A DNA stretch of 64,000 bases from Ophiura sarsii (lineage: Eukaryota; Echinodermata; Ophiuroidea; Amphilepidida; Ophiuridae), in the NCBI GenBank assembly GCA_035610835.1, contig CM069454.1, positions 1,737,117 through 1,801,116 of the forward strand, read 5' to 3'. The translations under genes and the position numbers were made by a program. This document shows, piece by piece, positions 1-11,079 of the stretch (position 1 is the first letter of the stretch; every line of letters begins with the position of its first letter). The notes under the pieces are model-generated. The model saw only the letters and a list, made by a program, of their open reading frames with translations, made no database searches and had not been told where the DNA came from.

Positions 1-29
1 ATACTGTTCATCGGCAAGCTGTAGTACAC
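1..29 (-). CDS. Calx-beta-like exon alpha, partial copy at window edge
   Basis: Acceptor-side end of a copy of the 96-nt exon described at 2782-2877; the rest lies outside the window. The visible bases match the other copies and the adjoining minus-strand acceptor tract, which ends in TTTTCAG, is intact. Whether this copy keeps its donor cannot be seen. Confidence 0.4.
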
Positions 30-392
30 CTGAAAATGAAAAGAAAAGTAACAGTTGTCCGTTAAATTCACCATTGTTTAGTTGTTTTAATTTGTACTAC
101 ATTTAGATTCCTCTCTTACCATTGTTACGTTTAGATTGTTTAACTTGTTCTTCCCTATATTCAAACCCAATAAAATAGGAGGAAACAAAATATTCGACAA
201 GGGGGGACACACAACTACAAAATGTCCAAATTGATTCACCGACGACGAGGACACACTATAATAAAAAGAACGAGGAATCATACTATAGTGAAATTATGCA
301 ATATATATTTGTTAGTTGTCAAAGGATCCCATTTTAGTCCACCCTTTTTGTTTCGATGCATGGTATTCTCATCACACACATGTACAGCAGCT

Positions 393-488
393 CTGCATTT
401 CCTGTTGCACCACCATCCGCCACAACTGTTAGACTCAGTTTGCTTCCTTCTAAAACAAAATACTGTTCATCGGCAAGCTGTAGTACAC
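393..488 (-). pseudogene. Calx-beta-like exon alpha without a donor site
   Basis: The 96-nt exon body is intact and keeps its acceptor, but the sequence after the minus-strand exon end GCAG is AGCTGC instead of GTAAAA. The splice donor has been removed by the 459-bp duplication junction, so this copy cannot splice to the beta exon at 1897-2207 in the normal way. It is a broken duplicate rather than a working exon. Confidence 0.6.
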
Positions 489-925
489 CTGAAAATGAAA
501 AGAAAAGTAACAGTTGTCCGTTAAATTCACCATTGTTTAGTTGTTTTAATTTGTACTACATTTAGATTCCTCTCTTACCATTGATACGTATAGATTGTTT
601 AACTTGTTCTTCCCTATATTCAAACCCAATAAAATAGGAGGAAACAAAATATTCGACAAGGGGGGACACACAACTACAAAATGTCCAAATTGATTCACCG
701 ACGACGAGGACACACTATAATATAAAGAACGAGGAATCATACTATAGTGAAATTATGCAATATATATTTGTTAGTTGTCAAAGGATCCCATTTTAGTCCA
801 CCCTTTTTGTTTCGATGCATGGTATTCTCATCACACACATGTACAGCAGCTATGTTTATTGTCCCATTTAAAGATAGACACATTTTTGACCATCGTCACC
901 TGTGATTGCGGTATATGAATAGAAT

Positions 926-1877
926 CACAAAGCTGAAAGTGATGGACTTTGAACATTTACCATAACTATAGAGCATGTTTCTACTTGGGAAATTAACGGT
1001 AATTACCGCTTATTTGCCCAGTAGAAACAGCCAGATAACGCTTATTAACGCTAAGTTTTGTAACCATAAAAACCTTTTCAAACCATGGTTTGTTAATTGT
1101 GATTAGCGCTAACTCGCACAGTAAAAACAACCACCCATTAAATCCTTACGCTAAGTTCTTGTGACTCAGTAGTATACACGTACATCCGGGATCATACGCA
1201 CTGTGACTATGTGTTTACAACGAATGTCATTTTCTTATTTGGTATTTGTGTTGTTAACATGCAATGTTAAAAAATAAATCGTTATCAATCTTTATAAATA
1301 ATGTGCAGTCTTTGATAGCAAATTATCACAAGGTAACTAACCAAATATATTTCAATAACAAAATCAAATTTAGAATAACCCTAACCCCCGGTTTACTGCT
1401 ACACAAAGCTGAAAGTGATGGACTTTGAACATTTACCATAACTAAAGAGCATGTTTCTACTTGGGAAATTAACGGTAATTACCGCTTATTTGCCCAGTAG
1501 AAACAGCCAGATAACGCTTATTAACGCTAAGTTTTGTAACCATAAAACCTTTTAAAACCATGGTTTGTTAATTGTGATTAGCGCTAACTCGCACAGTAAA
1601 AACAACCACCCATTAAATCCTTACGCTAAGTTCTTGTGACTCAGTAGTATACACGTACATCCGGGATCATACGCACTGTGACTATGTGTTTACAACGAAT
1701 GTCATTTTCTTATTTGGTATTTGTGTTGTTAACATGCAATGTTAAAAAATAAATCGTGATCAATCTTTATAAATAATGTGCAGTCTTTGATAGCAAATTA
1801 TCACAAGGTAACTAACCAAATATATTTCAATAACAAAATCAAAATTAGAATAACCCTAACCCCCGGTTTAGTGTTTT
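926..1877. repeat. 476-bp tandem duplication
   Basis: 926-1401 and 1402-1877 are near-identical direct copies beginning CACAAAGCTG. The other units of this block contain this segment once. It lies beyond the beta exon stop on the minus strand, so it lengthens the 3' flank of the gene segment and does not change coding sequence. Confidence 0.85.
977..1028. repeat. 52-nt imperfect palindrome, once per unit
   Basis: Left arm starts GTTTCTACTTGGG, centre is GGTAATTACC, right arm ends CCCAGTAGAAAC. The arms pair over almost the whole length with a few mismatches. The same palindrome is at 1453-1504, 3400-3451, 5348-5399 and 26508-26559. It may be a solo MITE remnant that was amplified with the block; no element ends are clear. 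Confidence 0.65.
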
Positions 1878-1896
1878 TAAATAATCTGAGATATAT

Positions 1897-2207
1897 CTAT
1901 GCAAGTATTTTAGAAATAGAATACCAAAGTTGAGTACAGTCTTTTTGCGACTCTTTTTGACTCATCACCTTGTAGAACATTTTACCTGTTGCGTCAAGCA
2001 CACACACTTCAGCTGTACTAATATCTCCCAATGCGTCACCAGCGGTTAAACCACCCAATGTAATTGTAGTACATTCAACATCTTCAATATCATCGTCAAC
2101 CTTAGCCTCAATGAAATCGACTAATCGTTTTTCGGTGTCGCCTGCCGCTAATGCTACCGTTCCGTCAACAGTAAAACCGATATCGGTGTCATCGGCAATC
2201 GTTATTG
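1897..2207 (-). CDS. Calx-beta-like terminal exon beta, copy 1
   Basis: Minus-strand exon with a good acceptor (TTTTGTGTTAAG) and a TAG stop at 1897-1899. It opens with two bases that complete a codon left by exon alpha (2782-2877), so the two join in phase across a 574-bp intron. The product carries the second part of a Calx-beta-type fold: VALAAGDTEKRL, then KVDDDIEDVE, then AEVCVLDATG, followed by a tail with KMFYKVMSQKE ending in ILA. In known Calx-beta domains the aGdt..k, DDd.E..E and final V.i.D positions are the family hallmarks. Calx-beta domains occur in matrix and adhesion proteins and in sodium-calcium exchangers. The family call rests on pattern alone. The intron contains a 95-bp-spaced internal repeat around 2346-2540. 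Confidence 0.6.
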
Positions 2208-2781
2208 CTTAACACAAAATAAATATAATACATAAGATGGTGGACACCAAGTAAATAGGTGTGCAATTTTGAAAAGGATCACATAATATTGCTTTTAAGG
2301 ACAATTTATTATGTATGCATTAAATTATCGGGTTATTTTGTAACATGTAATTCATGCAACATTGGAGATACCTATATTAGACCCTTCATATTTTATTTCA
2401 TCATTATAACGAAATGACATTGGACCATATTTTTGTACCATGTAATATGTGCAACATTGGAGATACTTAAATTAGACACTGCGCATTCCATTTTATTATT
2501 ATTACGAAATGACATTGAAGCACTAATTACGCCATAATGGTCTCCATATTAAAATGTTGGAACAAACCTTTCAATGGGACTTGAATTGTTCCATTTATGA
2601 TGTTACAACGAGGCTTTATGTAGCATATTTATCCCAATTTGAAAAACATGCTCGAACCATTACGTAGATCACACCTTAAGCGGGGAGGTCACTATCGGTA
2701 TTGCATAACGCCGGGCAGGCGTTAGAAGTGCTTGTACCAAAATATTAGGATTTTCCAACATACTACGAATAGGAGTTTTAC

Positions 2782-2877
2782 CTGCATTTCCTGTTGCACC
2801 ACCATCCGCCACAACTGTTAGACTCAGTTTGCTTCCTTCTAAAACAAAATACTGTTCATCGGCAAGCTGTAGTACAC
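2782..2877 (-). CDS. Calx-beta-like exon alpha, copy 2
   Basis: 96-nt internal exon. On the minus strand the acceptor is a pyrimidine tract ending ATTTTCAG and the donor is GCAG followed by GTAAAACTCC. The exon is phase 1 at both ends (2 nt + 31 codons + 1 nt), the symmetric class typical of shuffled extracellular domains. It encodes the start of the domain, including YFVLEGSKLSLTVVADGG, where the V.EG...L.V pattern matches the first strands of Calx-beta. It can join directly to beta copy 1 (1897-2207). No local promoter or start codon exists, so this is a downstream duplicate or an alternative 3' end of a gene that starts elsewhere. Confidence 0.6.
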
Positions 2878-3844
2878 CTGAAAATGAAAAGAAAAGTAAC
2901 AGTTGTCCGTTAAATTCACCATTGTTTAGTTGTTTTAATTTGTACTACATTTAGATTCCTCTCTTACCATTGTTACGTATAGATTGTTTAACTTGTTCTT
3001 CCCTATATTCAAACCCAATAAAATAGGAGGAAACAAAATATTCGACAAGGGGGGACACACAACTACAAAATGTCCAAATTGATTCACCGACGACGAGGAC
3101 ACACTATAATAAAACGAACGAGGAATCATACTATAGTGAAATTATGCAATATATATTTGTTAGTTGTCAAAGGATCCCATTTTAGTCCACCCTTTTTGTT
3201 TCGATGCATGGTATTCTCATCACACACATGTACAGCAGCTATGCTTATTGTCCCATTCAAAGATAGACACATTTTTGACCATTTGCGCATTATTTAAAAT
3301 CAAAAGGCTTTGCCATCGTCACCTGTGATTGCGGTATATGAATAGAATCACAAAGCTGAAAGTGATGGACTTTGAACATTTACCATAACTATAGAGCATG
3401 TTTCTACTTGGGAAATTAACGGTAATTACCGCTTATTTGCCCAGTAGAAACAGCCAGATAACGCTTATTAACGCTAAGTTTTGTAACCATGAAAACCTTT
3501 TAAAACCATGGTTTGTTAATTGTGATTAGCGCTAACTCGCACAGTAAAAACAACCACCCATTAAATCCTTACGCTAAGTTCGTGTGACTCAGTAGTATAC
3601 ACGTACATCCGGGATCATACGCACTGTGACTATGTGTTTACAACGAATGTCATTTTCTTATTTGGTATTTGTGTTGTTAACATGCAATGTTAAAAAATAA
3701 ATCGTGATCAATCTTTATAAATAATGTGCAGTCTTTGATAGCAAATTATCACAAGGTAACTAACCAAATATATTTCAATAACAAAATCAAAATTAGAATA
3801 ACCCTAACCCCCGGTTTAGTGTTTTTAAATAATCTGAGATATAT

Positions 3845-4155
3845 CTATGCAAGTATTTTAGAAATAGAATACCAAAGTTGAGTACAGTCTTTTTGCGACT
3901 CTTTTTGACTCATCACCTTGTAGAACATTTTACCTGTTGCGTCAAGCACACACACTTCAGCTGTACTAATATCTCCCAATGCGTCACCAGCGGTTAAACC
4001 ACCCAATGTAATTGTAGTACATTCAACATCTTCAATATCATCGTCAACCTTAGCCTCAATGAAATCGACTAATCGTTTTTCGGTGTCGCCTGCCGCTAAT
4101 GCTACCGTTCCGTCAACAGTAAAACCGATATCGGTGTCATCGGCAATCGTTATTG
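3845..4155 (-). CDS. Calx-beta-like terminal exon beta, copy 2
   Basis: 311 nt including the TAG stop at 3845-3847, with the same acceptor, phase and length as copy 1. It pairs with alpha copy 3 (4730-4825) over a 574-bp intron. I saw no frameshift or premature stop. With the signal exon at 40611-40680 and an alpha exon, such a copy would give a 158-residue protein, but it lies on the far side of the 20-kb satellite from that exon, so expression is doubtful. Confidence 0.6.
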
Positions 4156-4729
4156 CTTAACACAAAATAAATATAATACATAAGATGGTGGACACCAAGT
4201 AAATAGGTGTGCAATTTTGAAAAGGATCACATAATATTGCTTTTAAGGACAATTTATTATGTATGCATTAAATTATCGGGTTATTTTGTAACATGTAATT
4301 TATGCAACATTGGAGATACCTATATTAGACCCTTCATATTTCATTTTATTATTATAACGAAATGACATTGGACCATATTTTTGTACCATGTAATATGTGC
4401 AACATTGGAGATACTTAAATTAGACACTGCGCATTCCATTTTATTATTATTACGAAATGACATTGAAGCACTAATTACGCCATAATGGTCTCCATATTAA
4501 AATGTTGGAACAAACCTTTCAATGGGACTTGAATTGTTCCATTTATGACGTTACAACGAGGCTTCATGTAGCATATTTATCCCAATTTGAAAAACATGCT
4601 CGAACAATTACGCAGATCACACCTTAAGCGGGGAGGTCACTATCGGTATTGTATAACGCCGGGCAGGCGTTAGAAGTGCTTGTACCAAAATATTAGGATT
4701 TTCCAACATACTACGAATAGGAGTTTTAC

Positions 4730-4825
4730 CTGCATTTCCTGTTGCACCACCATCCGCCACAACTGTTAGACTCAGTTTGCTTCCTTCTAAAACAAAATAC
4801 TGTTCATCGGCAAGCTGTAGTACAC
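4730..4825 (-). CDS. Calx-beta-like exon alpha, copy 3
   Basis: Intact 96-nt exon with acceptor TTTTCAG and donor GCAG|GTAAAA on the minus strand, in phase with beta copy 2 at 3845-4155. It is the last alpha exon before the satellite; the next one to the right is missing because the array replaced it. Confidence 0.6.
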
Positions 4826-5696
4826 CTGAAAATGAAAAGAAAAGTAACAGTTGTCCGTTAAATTCACCATTGTTTAGTTGTTTTAATTTGTACTACATTT
4901 AGATTCCTCTCTTACCATTGATACGTATAGATTGTTTAACTTGTTCTTCCCTATATTCAAACCCAATAAAATAGGAGGAAACAAAATATTCGACAAGGGG
5001 GGACACACAACTACAAAATGTCCAAATTGATTCACCGACGACGAGGACACACTATAATATAAAGAACGAGGAATCATACTATAGTGAAATTATCCAATAT
5101 ATATTTGTTAGTTGTCAAAGGATCCCATTTTAGTCCACCCTTTTTGTTTCGATGCATGGTATTCTCATCACACACATGTACAGCAGCTATGTTTATTGTA
5201 TCATTCAAAGATAGACACATTTTTGACCATTTGCGCATTATTTAAAATCAAAAGGCTTTGCCATCGTCACCTGTGATTGCGGTATATGAATAGAATCACA
5301 AAGCTGAAAGTGATGGACTTTGAACATTTACCATAACTATAGAGCATGTTTCTACTTGGGAAATTAACGGTAATTACCGCTTATTTGCCCAGTAGAAACT
5401 GCCAGATAACGCCTATTAACGCTAAGTTTTGTAACCATAAAAACCTTTTCAAACCATGGTTTTTTAATTGTGATTAGCGCTAACTCGCACAGTAAAAACA
5501 CCACCCATTAAATCCTTACGCTAAGTTCTTGTGATTCAGTAGTATACACGTACATCCGGGATTATACGCACTGTGACTATGTGTTTACAACGAATGTCAT
5601 TTTCTTATTTGGTATTTGTGTTGTTAACATGCAATGTTAAACAAATAAATCGTTATCAATCTTTATAAATAATGTGCAGTCTTTGATAGCAAATTA

Positions 5697-6079
5697 TCAC
5701 AAGGTAACTAACCAAATATATTTCAATAACAAAATCAAAATTAGAATAACCCTAACCCCCGGTTTAGTGTTTTTAAATAATCTGAGATATATCTTTGCAA
5801 GTATTTTAGAAATAGAATCCCAAAGTTGAGTACAGTCTTTTTGCGACTCTTTTTGACTCATCACCTTGTAGAACATTTTACCTGTTGCGTCAAGCACACA
5901 CACTTCAGCTGTACTAATATCTCCCAATGCGTCACCAGCGGTTAAACCACCCAATGTAATTGTAGTACATTCAACATCTTCAATATCATCGTCAACCTTA
6001 GCCTCAATGAAATCGACTAATCGTTTTTCGGTGTCGCCAGCCGCTAATGCTACCGTTCCGTCAACAGTAAAACCGATAT
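5697..6079 (-). pseudogene. Calx-beta-like terminal exon beta, copy 3, cut by the satellite
   Basis: The exon lacks its first 24 nt and its acceptor, because the sequence switches to satellite after ACCGATAT at 6079. The frame is otherwise open. The TAG stop of copies 1 and 2 is changed to AAG, so the frame reads on through LRLFKNTKPG to a stop at 5697-5699. Without an acceptor it cannot be spliced as a beta exon. Confidence 0.6.
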
Positions 6080-6267
6080 GTTGATTATGCTAATTGAATT
6101 CATATCATAACAACTTCAACTCGAAGTCTACGCAAATACATCATAATATCTTGTTCTGTACAACATCAATACGAACAATTGCTTGTTTTACGTCAGTATT
6201 TAACTTGATTTACCAACGTCTTTACCCACCCATGATTACTTGATCTATCGTCATTCAGATTTTTATA

Positions 6268-6294
6268 CCTACCAAAGCCGCCATGTTTGGTAGG
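6268..6294. repeat. perfect 9-bp inverted repeat in each monomer
   Basis: CCTACCAAA at 6268-6276 pairs with TTTGGTAGG at 6286-6294 around a 9-nt loop. It recurs every 1,470 bp; in the second monomer the first base is G (7738), which breaks the terminal pair. It lies about 160 bp upstream of the TATA box. Confidence 0.85.
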
Positions 6295-6428
6295 CCTAGT
6301 CTGAAGACGGATATGACAAACAATCATTTAGACCGGTTTTACTTGACCACTCAAACAATTCAATAGAATAACGATTTGTTTATGCGTCGTCATACCAGTT
6401 GTAACTGGAATTCTCTGTTGCCACGGCC

Positions 6429-6438
6429 TATATAAAAG
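6429..6438 (+). promoter_or_regulatory. TATA box, first of 14 in the satellite
   Basis: TATATAAAAG in a locally GC-rich setting (CACGGCC before, CCACGCACGCACC after), followed by the E-box CACGTG. It is the best core-promoter match in the monomer and recurs every 1,470 bp. If it works, RNA would start near 6460 and reach the hammerhead about 215 nt later. Function is inferred from sequence only. Confidence 0.45.
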
Positions 6439-6550
6439 CCACGCACGCACCACGTGACAACATGCTGGCTATCTGTTAGATAGTCTATAGATATCACTCA
6501 CAACGATACGAGCATTCATTTAGATAACATCATAGTTTGAAAGCTAAGCA

Positions 6551-6605
6551 GCATGCAACATTATGCCTACATAAATAGGCCAATATCCAATCATAATGTT
6601 GATGC
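6551..6605. repeat. inverted repeat upstream of the hammerhead
   Basis: GCATGCAACATTATG at 6551-6565 pairs with CATAATGTTGATGC at 6592-6605, with one bulged base and ten perfect contiguous pairs. It is present in all monomers. On a satellite RNA it would form a stable hairpin about 65 nt before the ribozyme. Confidence 0.75.
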
Positions 6606-6669
6606 TTTGCTTGCTTCTAAACGACAAATTAGTCATGTCATTGCTCTATCTGTTAAATATCTATTTCCT

Positions 6670-6744
6670 CTACCGCCTCTGATGAGGATCTCACTCTAAC
6701 TATCAGAAGATCCGAAACTAGTCAGGCTATTTTATCCGACGTAG
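6670..6744 (+). ncRNA. type I hammerhead ribozyme, satellite copy 1
   Basis: All core positions are present in order. CTGATGA is at 6679-6685. Stem II is GGATCT 6686-6691 with AGATCC 6708-6713, six perfect pairs with a 16-nt loop. GAAA is at 6714-6717. Stem III is the palindrome ACTAGT 6717-6722, which allows only two or three pairs within one molecule. The cleavage triplet GUC is at 6721-6723, with the cut predicted after 6723. Stem I pairs GCCT 6675-6678 with AGGC 6724-6727; a further CTAC/GTAG pairing (6670-6673, 6741-6744) is possible beyond an internal loop. Natural satellite hammerheads share this open stem I and tiny stem III and are known to act as dimers. The upstream ACTAGT-like site at 6628-6633 has the T allele here. 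Confidence 0.88.
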
Positions 6745-6883
6745 CTTAATCTATACTTATGTACCATCATGCGCACGTGTAATTCTACAGGTTTAATCAA
6801 GGCCTACCACTATCTATTTTGATGATGCATGCATTATGATCAACATATCAACACTTTATTGCATATCCACATAATTTTACTCT

Positions 6884-6899
6884 GATAATGTGCATTATC
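6884..6899. repeat. 16-bp cruciform-type palindrome in each monomer
   Basis: GATAATG TG CATTATC: seven perfect pairs around two bases, 45 bp before the 64-codon frame. It is present in every copy. Confidence 0.7.
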
Positions 6900-6943
6900 C
6901 ACAGCGTATCGGTTTTTCATGCTGTTTGGGCGGACCACACTAG

Positions 6944-7138
6944 ATGCTAGCGAGTCACCATTACTCAATAGTCCTAGTGATACTATACTTTGTTTTATCA
7001 CCCAGCTCATCGTTTTGTCTAAAAATGTTCGAGTTTGGGAGTCTGCTACGCAATAGATACTATGTACCCGTGCCTAACCGATTATCTAGTATTCAAAATA
7101 CTATTACCCGATACTACATTATCAGCCATATTTACTAA
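6944..7138 (+). CDS. 64-codon open frame in each satellite monomer, doubtful gene
   Basis: ATG-initiated frame repeated unchanged in all 14 copies (8414, 9884, 11354, 12824, 14294, 15764, 17234, 18707, 20177, 21647, 23117, 24587 and 26057 are the other starts). Residues 8-18 (SIVLVILYFVL) are hydrophobic, like a signal or membrane segment; the rest resembles nothing I know. It begins 221 nt after the predicted ribozyme cut. Conservation says nothing about selection, because the whole monomer is equally conserved. It may be chance. Confidence 0.15.
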   Translation: MLASHHYSIVLVILYFVLSPSSSFCLKMFEFGSLLRNRYYVPVPNRLSSIQNTITRYYIISHIY

Positions 7139-7222
7139 TTACAATACCCATGCAATGTACCGATATGTTACTTTCATTTAATGATCTAGTATTCAAATAT
7201 ACTATTAACCCGATAATGCATC
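7082..7222. repeat. diverged direct subrepeat inside the monomer
   Basis: ATCTAGTATTCAAAATACTA near 7084 recurs as ATCTAGTATTCAAATATACT near 7185, each followed by a form of TTACCCGATA. The monomer was therefore partly built by internal duplication before it was amplified. Confidence 0.7.
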
Positions 7223-8139
7223 ATCATCATCATAGATATTATACTATCATAAACTGGGGCCTACCAGTGTAGAATTACTGATATCGGCAATTTACTACAT
7301 ACAACTGATTGCTTCGAGTCCCTCCTCGTTTTAAACTTAACAGCTGAATATCATCAACATATTCAATATTTTAAGACTATTTAACTACGGCATTCTACCA
7401 AGGCCTATCCATATCTATATCATAAATAATATTTATTATTATATTACATTAATGTAAAGGATGGCCTATACCATTTGCCTGGTTATAGTTACGTACTGTT
7501 GGTTTTGACATACTATCTGCAGATAACCTGCATAAAGTCACGGCATTTTATCAATTATGCTAATTGAATTCATATCATAACAACTTCAACTCGAAGTCTA
7601 CGCAAATACATCATAATATCTTGTTCTGTACAACATCAATACGAACAATTGCTTGTTTTACGTCAGTATTTAACTTGATTTACCAACGTCTTTACCCACC
7701 CATGATTACTTGATCTATCGTCATTCAGATTTTTATAGCTACCAAAGCCGCCATGTTTGGTAGGCCTAGTCTGAAGACGGATATGACAAACAATCATTTA
7801 GACCGGTTTTACTTGACCACTCAAACAATACAATAGAATAACGATTTGTTTATGCGTCGTCATACCAGTTGTAACTGGAATTCTCTGTTGCCACGGCCTA
7901 TATAAAAGCCACGCACGCACCACGTGACAACATGCTGGCTATCTGTTAGATAGTCTATAGATATCACTCACAACGATACGAGCATTCATTTAGATAACAT
8001 CATAGTTTGAAAGCTAAGCAGCATGCAACATTATGCCTACATAAATAGGCCAATATCCAATCATAATGTTGATGCTTTGCTTGCTTCTAAACGACAAACT
8101 AGTCATGTCATTGCTCTATCTGTTAAATATCTATTTCCT

Positions 8140-8214
8140 CTACCGCCTCTGATGAGGATCTCACTCTAACTATCAGAAGATCCGAAACTAGTCAGGCTAT
8201 TTTATCCGACGTAG
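8140..8214 (+). ncRNA. hammerhead ribozyme, satellite copy 2
   Basis: Core and stems identical to copy 1; cut predicted after 8193. The upstream partner site at 8098-8103 carries the C allele, making a full ACTAGT. Confidence 0.88.
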
Positions 8215-9609
8215 CTTAATCTATACTTATGTACCATCATGCGCACGTGTAATTCTACAGGTTTAATCAAGGCCTACCACTATCTATTTTGATGATGCAT
8301 GCATTATGATCAACATATCAACACTTTATTGCATATCCACATAATTTTACTCTGATAATGTGCATTATCCACAGCGTATCGGTTTTTCATGCTGTTTGGG
8401 CGGACCACACTAGATGCTAGCGAGTCACCATTACTCAATAGTCCTAGTGATACTATACTTTGTTTTATCACCCAGCTCATCGTTTTGTCTAAAAATGTTC
8501 GAGTTTGGGAGTCTGCTACGCAATAGATACTATGTACCCGTGCCTAACCGATTATCTAGTATTCAAAATACTATTACCCGATACTACATTATCAGCCATA
8601 TTTACTAATTACAATACCCATGCAATGTACCGATATGTTACTTTCATTTAATGATCTAGTATTCAAATATACTATTAACCCGATAATGCATCATCATCAT
8701 CATAGATATTATACTATCATAAACTGGGGCCTACCAGTGTAGAATTACTGATATCGGCAATTTACTACATACAACTGATTGCTTCGAGTCCCTCCTCGTT
8801 TTAAACTTAACAGCTGAATATCATCAACATATTCAATATTTTAAGACTATTTAACTACGGCATTCTACCAAGGCCTATCCATATCTATATCATAAATAAT
8901 ATTTATTATTATATTACATTAATGTAAAGGATGGCCTATACCATTTGCCTGGTTATAGTTACGTACTGTTGGTTTTGACATACTATCTGCAGATAACCTG
9001 CATAAAGTCACGGCATTTTATCAATTATGCTAATTGAATTCATATCATAACAACTTCAACTCGAAGTCTACGCAAATACATCATAATATCTTGTTCTGTA
9101 CAACATCAATACGAACAATTGCTTGTTTTACGTCAGTATTTAACTTGATTTACCAACGTCTTTACCCACCCATGATTACTTGATCTATCGTCATTCAGAT
9201 TTTTATACCTACCAAAGCCGCCATGTTTGGTAGGCCTAGTCTGAAGACGGATATGACAAACAATCATTTAGACCGGTTTTACTTGACCACTCAAACAATA
9301 CAATAGAATAACGATTTGTTTATGCGTCGTCATACCAGTTGTAACTGGAATTCTCTGTTGCCACGGCCTATATAAAAGCCACGCACGCACCACGTGACAA
9401 CATGCTGGCTATCTGTTAGATAGTCTATAGATATCACTCACAACGATACGAGCATTCATTTAGATAACATCATAGTTTGAAAGCTAAGCAGCATGCAACA
9501 TTATGCCTACATAAATAGGCCAATATCCAATCATAATGTTGATGCTTTGCTTGCTTCTAAACGACAAACTAGTCATGTCATTGCTCTATCTGTTAAATAT
9601 CTATTTCCT

Positions 9610-9684
9610 CTACCGCCTCTGATGAGGATCTCACTCTAACTATCAGAAGATCCGAAACTAGTCAGGCTATTTTATCCGACGTAG
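9610..9684 (+). ncRNA. hammerhead ribozyme, satellite copy 3
   Basis: Same core; cut predicted after 9663; C allele at the upstream ACTAGT site. Confidence 0.88.
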
Positions 9685-11079
9685 CTTAATCTATACTTAT
9701 GTACCATCATGCGCACGTGTAATTCTACAGGTTTAATCAAGGCCTACCACTATCTATTTTGATGATGCATGCATTATGATCAACATATCAACACTTTATT
9801 GCATATCCACATAATTTTACTCTGATAATGTGCATTATCCACAGCGTATCGGTTTTTCATGCTGTTTGGGCGGACCACACTAGATGCTAGCGAGTCACCA
9901 TTACTCAATAGTCCTAGTGATACTATACTTTGTTTTATCACCCAGCTCATCGTTTTGTCTAAAAATGTTCGAGTTTGGGAGTCTGCTACGCAATAGATAC
10001 TATGTACCCGTGCCTAACCGATTATCTAGTATTCAAAATACTATTACCCGATACTACATTATCAGCCATATTTACTAATTACAATACCCATGCAATGTAC
10101 CGATATGTTACTTTCATTTAATGATCTAGTATTCAAATATACTATTAACCCGATAATGCATCATCATCATCATAGATATTATACTATCATAAACTGGGGC
10201 CTACCAGTGTAGAATTACTGATATCGGCAATTTACTACATACAACTGATTGCTTCGAGTCCCTCCTCGTTTTAAACTTAACAGCTGAATATCATCAACAT
10301 ATTCAATATTTTAAGACTATTTAACTACGGCATTCTACCAAGGCCTATCCATATCTATATCATAAATAATATTTATTATTATATTACATTAATGTAAAGG
10401 ATGGCCTATACCATTTGCCTGGTTATAGTTACGTACTGTTGGTTTTGACATACTATCTGCAGATAACCTGCATAAAGTCACGGCATTTTATCAATTATGC
10501 TAATTGAATTCATATCATAACAACTTCAACTCGAAGTCTACGCAAATACATCATAATATCTTGTTCTGTACAACATCAATACGAACAATTGCTTGTTTTA
10601 CGTCAGTATTTAACTTGATTTACCAACGTCTTTACCCACCCATGATTACTTGATCTATCGTCATTCAGATTTTTATACCTACCAAAGCCGCCATGTTTGG
10701 TAGGCCTAGTCTGAAGACGGATATGACAAACAATCATTTAGACCGGTTTTACTTGACCACTCAAACAATACAATAGAATAACGATTTGTTTATGCGTCGT
10801 CATACCAGTTGTAACTGGAATTCTCTGTTGCCACGGCCTATATAAAAGCCACGCACGCACCACGTGACAACATGCTGGCTATCTGTTAGATAGTCTATAG
10901 ATATCACTCACAACGATACGAGCATTCATTTAGATAACATCATAGTTTGAAAGCTAAGCAGCATGCAACATTATGCCTACATAAATAGGCCAATATCCAA
11001 TCATAATGTTGATGCTTTGCTTGCTTCTAAACGACAAACTAGTCATGTCATTGCTCTATCTGTTAAATATCTATTTCCT

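Larger units (their letters stand above)
1..851. repeat. 459-bp direct duplication of the alpha-exon flank
   Basis: Sequence from 1 recurs from 460 with only scattered differences. The first copy runs to about 390, where it jumps straight into the alpha exon at 393, so the duplication junction falls exactly at the exon donor. The second copy continues past 851 into the ordinary unit sequence. Confidence 0.85.
2782..6079. repeat. tandem 1,948-bp gene-segment units, last one truncated
   Basis: Unit 2782-4729 is followed by a second copy from 4730 that stops at 6079, where the satellite array begins. The copies differ by scattered substitutions and small indels. Each complete unit holds an alpha exon, its 5' flanking intron, the 52-nt palindrome and a beta exon. 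The region left of 2782 is an older copy rearranged by 459-bp and 476-bp internal duplications. Confidence 0.85.

Noticed and set aside
87..281. 64-codon minus-strand frame repeated at 546, 2935 and 4883
   Set aside because: Lies in the intron upstream of the alpha exon and is repeated only because the unit is duplicated; no ATG-exon evidence or domain.
1376..1390. AACCCTAACCCCC as telomere repeat
   Set aside because: Only one CCCTAA unit, recurring because the whole block is duplicated.
6628..6685. Type III hammerhead using the upstream ACTAGTC as cleavage site
   Set aside because: Stem III would pair, but the sequence after that site does not pair with the bases before CTGATGA, so stem I fails. 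The type I fold with AGGC/GCCT is better.
7300..7335. B-box-like GCTTCGAGTCC in each satellite monomer
   Set aside because: No T stem, no A box at the right distance and no acceptor; not a tRNA.
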